From positions 143,106 to 207,105 of the forward strand of contig QANY01013389.1 of NCBI GenBank assembly GCA_003255025.1: a DNA stretch of 64,000 nucleotides, read 5' to 3'. Numbering within the stretch: position 1 is the stretch's first letter; each line of letters begins with the position of its first letter. Origin of the DNA: Datisca glomerata. Lineage: Eukaryota > Streptophyta > Magnoliopsida > Cucurbitales > Datiscaceae. Below are positions 56,733-64,000 of the stretch, in pieces. Both the position numbers and the translations under genes were made by a program. The notes beneath the pieces are model-generated. The model searched no databases, had not been told where the DNA came from, and worked only from the letters and a program-made list of their open reading frames with translations.

Positions 56733-57429
56733 TCAGAGGTAACCCATTAGCTATAGCCGTTGAACGACCTTTCATTCTGAAGTTGATATTGTGTTAAAGT
56801 GTAAACATATTATCTTGAAAGGTATTAGCTTTGTCTTCCATTGTATCTGCAGAAAATTGGTATTATTCAGCATGCAACAATTTATGAGAGAAAAGAAGCT
56901 ACTGTCAGTTTATTATATAGTGGGTACCGAAACAAACCCTGATCAGAGTTTCCTTTGCAACTGCTACATTATTCAATTGCTGGTCTTAACTCTATCCCTG
57001 CAAGGGTTATGAATGAACACTGCATCGGATTGTTGAATTTCAAGCCGATCGCATTAAACACAACATACGATTGAAGCAAAGAACTTGACCTGTAGTTTTT
57101 TAAGTGGCGAGTCAATATCTTTAGCAATTTTTTTTTGTCAGTATCATAGTCATTGTTGTTAAAAACAGGTTCATGAAGATGACAGAGGAAGCCTCCACCG
57201 GAATTATCAGGACAAAAAGAGCAGAGGATTAAAGACCATGATGAGATGGACTGTAGAAGAGCCAAAACTGTCATAGCTCAGATACAATGGCAGGCTGCAA
57301 AGGAAAGCTCAAACTTCACAAGGATGTGCAGTAGCTCAGCTTCTCCATGCCCAAAATTCTGTGGTGGCCATATATTATCTTATGAAGAGGATTTTAATTT
57401 CAACAGGATTTGTATATAGCAACCTAAGT

Positions 57430-57645
57430 TTTGATTGATATATAGAACGTAAAAGATTACTATAAGCCACAATTAGTCTCCTATGACATTCCCTAGTGAT
57501 CAAAAGTAAAAATTTCTGCAATTGAAAGCCAATAAATTCTTGGAGAGAAGGTCTAATTCTTTGTCATTTTTTCAATCGAATAAAGAGAACTACACAACAT
57601 CAGGAAGAGAGGAGAAAAACCAAATATAAGACTGATGGTCTCATG
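57430..57645. other. Spacer between convergent genes
   Basis: It holds the convergent 3' ends of the plus-strand four-exon gene and the minus-strand B3 gene. AATAAA-like words at about 57530 and 57580 could serve either strand. Confidence 0.5.
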
Positions 57646-57650
57646 CCATC

Positions 57651-58094
57651 TCAACAGTCTTGAATGACATTTAGAGAAGCGAACCGAGATAAAACAGAGA
57701 AGAAGAACTTGGAAGAATTTTTATCAGCATACACTCCAATCTCTTCACCAACCTTGAGCCTTCTCCTTACAACAAAATGTGTTACCCAACCAAGTTTAAA
57801 GCCATATACATCACCACGCCTGACCTTACGGAACGACAACTCATATTCTGTTCCCGTGTCAAAATCTACCATCTTGACGCGCACGTCTAGTCCCTCCTTC
57901 GCTCTTTTAACTTTGTTTCCATCTAGGTTCTGAAAAATATGTTCTAATTCACTTCTTGTGAATTTGAACATATGGTCAAGAGCTACATCAGGTTCTACAA
58001 GAACTTTTCTGATCTTCCAACTGCTCAAATCTACTCGAGATCTGATGTTAATGCTTTCTTCGTTGTTTGTTTCCGTGCTTGCACAGTTTCCCAT
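57651..58094 (-). CDS. B3-domain protein (At2g33720-like group), 147 aa
   Basis: Single-exon gene. Residues about 24-137 form a plant B3-like DNA-binding domain of the small REM-related group: WKIRKVLVEPDVALDHMFKF, then ELEHIFQNL, VRVKMVDFDTGTEYELSFRK, LGWVTHFVVRRRLKVGEEIG and FFFSVLSR. B3 proteins bind DNA through two loops of a seven-stranded open barrel and act in the nucleus as transcription regulators. Proteins of this group are often close to one bare B3 domain, as here. The start at 58094 gives the N-terminus MGNCASTETNN, which fits an N-myristoylation (Gly2) plus palmitoylation (Cys4) signal. That is unusual for a DNA-binding protein and would place it at membranes. No alternative in-frame Met exists before the domain. 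It lies tail-to-tail with the plus-strand four-exon gene. Confidence 0.8.
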   Translation of the reverse strand: MGNCASTETNNEESINIRSRVDLSSWKIRKVLVEPDVALDHMFKFTRSELEHIFQNLDGNKVKRAKEGLDVRVKMVDFDTGTEYELSFRKVRRGDVYGFKLGWVTHFVVRRRLKVGEEIGVYADKNSSKFFFSVLSRFASLNVIQDC

Positions 58095-58179
58095 TGAGAA
58101 TGAGCAATTCCCCTCCCCTCTTGAAGGCCAAACAAGTTTTCTATAGGCAGGGAGAGCTGATATTGTTGGCTATTGTGGA

Positions 58180-58189
58180 CCATATATGG
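58180..58189. promoter_or_regulatory. CArG-box-like palindrome upstream of the B3 gene
   Basis: CCATATATGG, a perfect CC(A/T)6GG MADS-box site by sequence, lies 86 bp upstream of the B3 start. Its TATATA core could also act simply as a TATA element. Confidence 0.35.
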
Positions 58190-58551
58190 TAGGCAGGATA
58201 GCTATATGCTGCATTTCTGAAAATATTCATTGTTCATTTAGATTTGGTAATAAACGTATCTCCTTAATCTTACTATGGTAATCTCTTGCTTTTTTAAGAA
58301 AGTTTTTTTTTTCATATTTTTGCAGGACAGCAAGGATATCTAGTACTTTTCTATTTTAGAAAATGCTGTTATCCTACTCATAACTCTCTCGATGAAACGA
58401 AAAGCAGAACTTAAAAGTTTCTGATGCTTGCAATTACATATCATCTAGAAGGTATCAATTATAAAAATCAGAGACATTTAACTTAAACAAAACAGGGGAA
58501 ATTGTATTTCACTATGCAAACTCACAGAGAAGGAAAGCAGCTATTTATGAA

Positions 58552-59790
58552 TCAAAGACAGGCATCGATCGGAGTGAGGCTGCCAACATGAACAACCGTC
58601 TGAAACCAATTCGGCATTCCCCGAAAACAAACATCCTTAAACTTCCGACTTTTCGGATCAAAGAGAACAAGAGCTCTGCTTCTGTACTCCAACAAGATCT
58701 CATTGTTCTTAAAAAGTCCTATAACCCGAACGAATCGTCCTTTCAGAGCAATCTTTGAAATCCTAAACGACAAGTCTGCATCTTTCTTCAACCCCTTTGG
58801 GATATAAGCTCCAATGTTGAAGTTCTTACTCCAAGACTCTTTCACGCCATACTCTTTCATAACCCATATATCCAATTTCCCATAATTGCAATAAACAGCA
58901 GCAGAAAGACAACCTTTTAAAACCACCAGATGATAGTTACACCTACTTAAACCTCCACAATCAGGCTTAGGTACCTCTCTGAATTGCTCATCAGCCAAAT
59001 CGAACGAAATCATACTACGACCCGCGCGATGCCTCCTCGGCCAAGTTACCCAATGAAGCCTCCCATTGACCAATACCTGTGATGGCCCTTGAACAAAGTT
59101 ATATGCTACTTTTCCTATACTTCTCCAATCTGAGCTGCCAAGAGTGAAAATCAGAGCATCTGATTGCTGATAAGTATACCGACGGAATCGTGGGATGCCC
59201 CCTTTATATCCGTTTCGATAGTAAAAAATCTTAACAACTTTGAATTCCTTAGTTGTTGGATGACAACCAAATCCAAAAACAACATCTTGGTTTGCATATT
59301 TGATGGTCTCAGGCAATTTCTTGTAATTTCTGTTAAATGGGTTGTATATAAACACTGAATCAAAGTATAAAGAATCAGATAAACACAACAAGCCATTACA
59401 AGAACCTACCACATCGAATTCAGACATTAAAGATGAAAAAGGTGTGTGAATCTTTTTGACAGGCAGATTCTGATCATTGTAAGAAGCGAAATCAACAAAG
59501 TAGAGCTGGTTTCTGATGGGGTAATCACAGTGGAAGATTAGGCAGAGGTAATTTTCATCTGGGATTGAATCATGGAGGTTTAAGGATCGCCAGGCCTTGC
59601 AAACATACTTGAACTGTATCAAAGATGAAACGGGTAGCCTTGATAGTATGAGAATCACTATTTCATGTGGTAGATTTTCCATTCCTTTAGCTGATTCTTG
59701 GTCATCATCATCTTCTAAATCTAGTTTGCTCTTCTTCCTTCTAATTATGGCCTCTGTTGAAACAGAATCCATGATTAGTTGGTGAAGCAT
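58552..59790 (-). CDS. F-box protein with F-box-associated domain (At3g07870-like), 412 aa
   Basis: Single-exon gene. An acidic stretch (LDLEDDDDQES) is followed by the F-box at about residues 38-80 (ENLPHEIVILILSRLPVSSL...YVCKAWRSL), which binds SKP1 in SCF ubiquitin ligases. The rest has the plant F-box-associated features VGSCNGLLCLSD, FIYNPFNRNYKKLP, FGFGCHPTTKEFKVVKI, VLVNGRLHWVTW and ISFDLADEQFREVPKP. These form a propeller-like substrate-binding region. Length and order match the family, with no frame damage. The first Met is at 59790 (MLHQLIMDSV). Met7 at 59772 is an equally good start and closer to typical family starts. Its upstream region on the minus strand has TTATTTATC near 59880 as a possible TATA element. 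The substrate is unknown. Confidence 0.93.
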   Translation of the reverse strand: MLHQLIMDSVSTEAIIRRKKSKLDLEDDDDQESAKGMENLPHEIVILILSRLPVSSLIQFKYVCKAWRSLNLHDSIPDENYLCLIFHCDYPIRNQLYFVDFASYNDQNLPVKKIHTPFSSLMSEFDVVGSCNGLLCLSDSLYFDSVFIYNPFNRNYKKLPETIKYANQDVVFGFGCHPTTKEFKVVKIFYYRNGYKGGIPRFRRYTYQQSDALIFTLGSSDWRSIGKVAYNFVQGPSQVLVNGRLHWVTWPRRHRAGRSMISFDLADEQFREVPKPDCGGLSRCNYHLVVLKGCLSAAVYCNYGKLDIWVMKEYGVKESWSKNFNIGAYIPKGLKKDADLSFRISKIALKGRFVRVIGLFKNNEILLEYRSRALVLFDPKSRKFKDVCFRGMPNWFQTVVHVGSLTPIDACL

Positions 59791-59959
59791 GGAGTAATTA
59801 TGATTAAATGATTAAAGAGTAAAGGAAAGAAAAAGGCTTAAAGAGGATGGCGGAAAAACTAAGAGGTTGAAGATAAATAATGTAGACTTTGGTATGGTCA
59901 AATTGATAGGCAAAGAGACGGATTCTACTAGAAAATAACGTTGTTGTGGGAACCACTGT

Positions 59960-60815
59960 TGAATAATTTCAATATATTAAAATTATAGGCTTCAAGATTG
60001 GTTAAGATTTAAATTTAAGATTTATATTGTTAAATTTAGGTTTAAGATTTAAATTTAAAATTTATATTATTGTGTTTATAATACTAACTTTTAGAATATT
60101 GATTTATGTTGGATTAAATTACTTTACGAAAATAACCTTCAATGTAAAATGCTATTCTCTTACAATATATGTAAATAGTAATATTTTTGTGTAGAGATGA
60201 TTATTCATAACTTTATCTTGAAAATAAAAATAAACATATATTAAATAGAATTAAGTAGCCAATAAATAAATATGGTAAAAAAGAAAAGAGATAGAATTGA
60301 TTTTAATTGTAATTTCCATATTTTAATAGGTGCATTATGAATTTTCTCTTCAAATCTTGATGAGCCTGAATTTAAATTTGTAATCCAAGCTTTTTAGATT
60401 TGTAGAAATCCAAGCTTTAGTAAGAATTTATAATCTAAGCATTTAATAAGGACTTGTAATCCACCGGATTATAAATCCAGTCAAATAGTGAGTACCACAA
60501 ATTTCTCTAAAATTTTTATTTTAATGAATATCGGGTTTGGATTATAAATCTGCAATCCTAAAGATCTGTAATCTAAATTCTGAAAATAAACATGATTTAA
60601 AATTTATATTTTTAAATTTATTTACCGATAAAAAATTCATATATTTTCTTTTGTAACATCCTCATCACTTGTGTTCTCTTAGAAATTCATATTTGTACTG
60701 ATCCATACAAGTTAAAATATGTAAGTAAATAAAAAATTAAGAATATAATAAGTAATAATGAGTTGCGTTTAAATAGATTATTACTATAAAAGATATTGAC
60801 CGTTGGATTAATATA
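59960..60815. other. AT-rich interval upstream of the F-box gene
   Basis: A short duplicated block GATTTAAATTTAAGATTTATATT/GATTTAAATTTAAAATTTATATT lies at about 60008-60065. Repeated AATCCAAGC/TTTGTAATC words at about 60370-60590 may be a decayed MITE. No gene. Confidence 0.45.
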
Positions 60816-60831
60816 GCCAAGACTATTCATG

Positions 60832-60843
60832 ACTTTGATACCA
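60832..60843 (-). other. Pararetroviral primer-binding site, locus B
   Basis: The minus strand reads TGGTATCAAAGT, a decayed form of TGGTATCAGAGC. Similarity to locus A stops about 15-20 bp to the left, so the element ends close to this site. Confidence 0.65.
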
Positions 60844-61248
60844 ACTGGGGTGCGCCATCCACTGCACTCAAATACATGGTCAGCAACCAGATACATACTG
60901 ATTAACATTCATGACTTAGGCAAATACATAACATATAGTTAGGCAAACTGTCAATATTTTACAAGGGTAAATGGTCCTTACGCACTTCCTGCTCAGCGGA
61001 CCGAGCCCAAACGCGACTTGAGGTCACATACGCTAACTATATGCTTAGTATTTGTACTAAGTATGTCATGAGAATGAACATGTATCAAAGTATTCCTTCA
61101 TTTAGCACGGGATCGATGAATACTGAAGGTTACATTATGATCATATTGAACTTAAATTATTCCATGCATGATCACATTAACACACAGATGAAAGAAGATT
61201 AAAAGAACATTTACTGTTAGGCAGGTGAGAATCAAAACTTGAGAATTA

Positions 61249-61376
61249 TGCTTTTATTGCAAGAGGATAGATAGAGAGTACAGAGAGAGAAAGAGAGGGA
61301 GTGCTCAACACATGAGCTCCTAATGTTAGCTTATTTCTTACTTGCCTTCAACAAGGGTGAGGTTTCCCTTTTATAC
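61249..61376 (-). promoter_or_regulatory. Pararetroviral promoter and polyadenylation signal, locus B
   Basis: On the minus strand a TATAAAAG box (61376-61369) in TTGTATAAAAGGGAAACC is followed about 110 bp downstream by AATAAA (about 61257-61252). A poly(A) signal soon after the RNA start, ahead of the primer site, is typical of caulimovirid leaders. Confidence 0.55.
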
Positions 61377-61521
61377 AATAGGTAAAGACATATAAGATTG
61401 CATGTCCTTAACAGGTGGAGTCATTCATCCTTATCTTCTTGCTTTTGTAGGCCGTGGGCATCTACTTTAGTTAAAGTAGATTTGTCTCATGAGCTACCTT
61501 CATAGAGTAGCTTTACTGTTG

Positions 61522-61794
61522 TCAGTGGGTATCTACTTTTGTAAAGTAGCTTTGTCGTGTTGTATGGACCGTTGCTAGTGGGAGACAAGATTCATGCTTT
61601 ACCTTTTCCTTTCTCGTCTTTATCCATTTTTTTTCTGAAATGAGACAGGTGAGAGAATCCCCAAGGATGTTGAATTCATTATCATCTTCTTCATGGTCAG
61701 ATTCAGTTTTACTGCTGATAGATTTCATGGTAGTGTCTGTTGTTGAACTGATGGCTTGAAGGGAATGATTTTTCATAAAATCCATAATTTTCAT
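61522..61794 (-). pseudogene. Pararetroviral polyprotein segment, acidic (90 codons)
   Basis: The frame holds an acidic part (TESDHEEDDNEFNIL) and a Lys-rich part. It lies between the leader and the movement-protein-like segment in locus B. No catalytic motif, and the assignment rests on context only. Confidence 0.35.
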
Positions 61795-62580
61795 AACTAG
61801 CTCTTATTCTGATAGGTTGGGAAACTATTTTTTCAATTCTTCTTGAGCTCGAAGAAATGGATTTTCTGTTCCTGTTGATGCTGGTAGAGCCTTGGGAAGG
61901 AAATCTAAACAAGCCTGAGTGTGGGCTTTAATGACTGTTAATAATTCTGGTAAATTGGGGTTCATCCCCTTATTTGACCATTTTGTATAAAATACTCATT
62001 TTAAACAGGGAATCTTATTCTAATAATCACACTGATGATCCCATTTTCATATCCATGGGATGGAGAATCGGATGGTAAAATGAGCCACAGATTTAGTGAC
62101 TGATATGTTTTTATTGGCAGGTAGAAGGGAATATGCAGTATGCCATTTATTAAATGTTGTTCGAACGGTGTCTAGAAAGTCTCAAGAGAAATCCTGAATT
62201 TATCCCACCAAACGAAAAATTAGTTTGGGAGATCAATTTTAAGGACCCCAGGACAGATTCTGATAAACCACGTATGATTATGCACGAGATTCTGATAATA
62301 AAAGACATAGGTAAATGATCAATATAATCTTAATAACTATACTTCTAGTAGTATGGGGGTGAAGACCCTATTGCCCAATATGCATAATATTCCGGATAGT
62401 AGCTTTGTTATAGGTGATAGGGCTATCAGTTCTGGTGGAATCATGGAGTGTATATGTAATCTCCATGGCGGCTGTTTCAAGCACAATATTCTTGTAAATA
62501 TATTGATATTGTTCAAAATGAGTGGAAAATGCTTGAGTCAACATATATCTTTTCTTGATTTCCCATGGATCTTACATCCA

Positions 62581-62790
62581 CTACTCATCTGCTATTTCAA
62601 TGAAGAGAATGGTCTCTTCCGTAATATTGTTAAAGGTGTATTGTTCTGGTATTAAAAGGACATCTTTAGCAGATTTGCTTGAAGAAGTCTCTTGATTATT
62701 GTTATAAGACTTGTTGAGACTTGGGAATTCTGTTGAGTAGGGATTTCCCCTACCGCGGTCCCTACAGCTTCGGCCTATGCTCCTGTTCAT
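62581..62790 (-). pseudogene. Movement-protein-like fragment, locus B (69 codons)
   Basis: It starts with a basic Ser/Arg-rich stretch and contains LIPEQYTFNNITEETILFIE. The position next to other viral pieces suggests a movement-protein or adjoining region. Related but broken sequence continues leftward on the minus strand. Confidence 0.4.
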
Positions 62791-62844
62791 GAACTCTGTA
62801 GATATTCACGGGTTAGAAAATCGGGTAAAGAATTCTGTTCACCT

Positions 62845-63305
62845 TTGATATGCCCAATATCAAAATCAAATATCACCGATTATAAACTTTGGAATAGAAA
62901 AAAGCATATTATTTCTTTACCTCATCACCAGGATTTCGACGAAAAGTATATTCCTGCAAAATCTAGACCTAGTCAAATGAAAAAGGAATATCTTAAAATT
63001 TGTAAAACAAAAATTGACTCTTTACTACAGGAAAAACTCATTAGACCTAGCAAGTCTCCTTGGAGTTGTACAACATTTTATGTGTATAAGAATGCTGAAA
63101 TTGAACGAGGACAACCTCGTTTAGTCATCAATTACAAACCGCTTAATGATGCCCTCTAGTGGATTAAGTATCTTATCCCAAACGAAAAGGATCTTTTAGA
63201 TCATTTAAACAATTCAGTAGTTTTTTCTAAATTTGATTTAAAATCAGGATTTTGCCAAATTCAAATTGCTAAATAAGATCGATATAATACAACATTTACT
63301 GTTTT
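62845..63305 (+). pseudogene. Pararetroviral reverse transcriptase fragment
   Basis: The open part (62845-63159) includes LLQEKLIRPSKSPWSCTTFY, PRLVINYKPLN and, after a stop, SKFDLKSGFCQIQI, which carries the first catalytic Asp of the RT palm. The YxDD box is not reached, because coat-protein-like sequence begins at about 63325. This enzyme would copy pregenomic RNA to DNA. Here only the fingers and early palm remain. Confidence 0.8.
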
Positions 63306-63324
63306 CTTTGGTCACTATGATTGG

Positions 63325-63795
63325 AACTCACTCAGAAGTAGCGGGATGAAATCCTTAATGCCTCTAAAATAAACATCAATCCTTTTAATCATACTGAAAC
63401 CCAAATCAAAGATGTGTTATACGCTAGCCTAAGCTATAATCCACCATTTTATTGGACCAGGAATTATAAATACAGACCGGCACAGAGAGCTTCTACAGAA
63501 CCTTCGTTGCCCTTCTCTAACCCATTTTAGATGGTATAAGGATGTGTTCCTAATGAAGCTCATGCAACGAACTGATGCTAATAGTGATCATTGGAAAGTC
63601 AAATTCATTGATGGCCTTCCTAATCTTTTTGCTGAAAAAGTTCGCAAGAAAATTAGGGATAAACACAACCAAATTGATATTCTCTATAACCAGCATACCT
63701 ATGGATCTCTCATTGCAGTAGTAATTGAAGAAGGTTTAGCCCTCTGCAATGATCTGAAACTTCAGCAACAAATGAAGAAACAGAAATTTGAGTGA
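63325..63795 (+). pseudogene. Pararetroviral coat-protein fragment, plus strand
   Basis: The frame 63544-63795 contains FIDGLPNLFAEKVRKKI and EEGLALCNDLKLQQQMKK, the same capsid core seen in locus A but less damaged. It is on the opposite strand to the adjoining coat-protein piece at 63786-64000. Confidence 0.7.
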
Positions 63796-64000
63796 GACAA
63801 TTATCCCACCATCCTTTTAGAATACATGTAAAGCCATTGATAAGAAATCTGGCGATTTGATGGTCAGAAATATCATTCTGTTGGCAAACGGAAGCATACA
63901 TAATTATATGATGTATGGTTTCGAATACCTGATATTCAAATTTACCATCTATGTTCCATTCATAGATAGTTCTACCGTGGTAGGATTTTTGAGTATGAAG
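63786..64000 (-). pseudogene. Pararetroviral coat-protein fragment, minus strand (runs off window)
   Basis: The plus-strand bases 63790-64000 match 49367-49580 of locus A closely, where they are antisense to the coat protein (minus-strand pieces ISDHQIARFLINGF and GWWDNCLTQ). The junction with the plus-strand coat fragment at about 63790 marks an inversion. Confidence 0.7.

Larger units (their letters stand above)
60820..64000. mobile_element. Endogenous pararetrovirus (Caulimoviridae-like), locus B, rearranged
   Basis: Left to right: an intergenic/leader region on the minus strand with a primer site (60832-60843) and a promoter-like TATA (61376-61369), polyprotein pieces on the minus strand (61794-61522 and 62790-62581), a reverse-transcriptase fragment on the plus strand (62845 to about 63305), a coat-protein fragment on the plus strand (about 63325-63795), and more coat-protein sequence on the minus strand (64000-63786). 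All frames are broken, and the element leaves the window on the right. It shares sequence with locus A over the primer-site region and the coat protein. Confidence 0.75.

Overview
The window looks like nuclear DNA of a eudicot plant. It is AT-rich, has GT-AG introns, and is dominated by plant-type mobile DNA (Ty3/gypsy, Ty1/copia, CACTA, Mutator-like, LINE, and endogenous pararetrovirus of the Caulimoviridae type). The few intact genes (F-box, plant B3, two small intron-containing genes) are of plant families. I cannot name the species. There is one 20-N assembly gap at 10287-10306.

Layout. 1-6.9 kb: gene-free. It holds an LTR-like end, a 33-bp tandem repeat, a degenerate tRNA-Lys(UUU) of the plant mitochondrial type, and a copia integrase scrap, so part of 3.6-5.8 kb may be a nuclear copy of mitochondrial DNA. 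6.9-15.2 kb: a decayed Mutator-like transposase gene, cut in two at its ISDRH motif by a 3.8-kb non-autonomous CACTA element with matching 3-bp target duplications, followed by a DUF1985-like fragment on the other strand. 16.3-16.9 kb: a GC-rich (CCCGAC)n-like island that switches strand. 19.8-21.9 kb: a 5'-to-3' deleted LINE on the minus strand.

22.46-43.98 kb: one large retrotransposon complex. Outer gypsy LTRs with an imperfect 5-bp target duplication enclose gag and protease remnants. A copia element sits inside the gag zinc-knuckle region with a perfect GCTTT duplication. The copia/gypsy border was then tandemly duplicated and one copy collapsed to a solo LTR. A second gypsy pol block (RT, RNase H, archaeal-type RNase H, integrase) lies between two parts of an antisense ORF and is preceded by a plant-mobile-domain-like ORF.

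44-53 kb: AT-rich sequence with tandem repeats and a hairpin, then endogenous pararetrovirus locus A (about 48.0-51.3 kb, minus strand; movement and coat protein remnants, primer site, no polymerase). 53.3-59.9 kb is the only gene island: an acidic Glu/Thr/Pro-rich protein gene (plus), a four-exon gene whose product I infer to have a permuted papain-like fold (plus), a B3-domain gene (minus) and an F-box gene (minus). 60.8-64 kb: pararetrovirus locus B, a rearranged set of fragments including reverse transcriptase and an inverted coat-protein segment, running off the window end.

The mobile elements are all broken and I see no intact autonomous element. The four island genes look functional but do not form an evident pathway. 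All calls come from reading the sequence. No database search was run.
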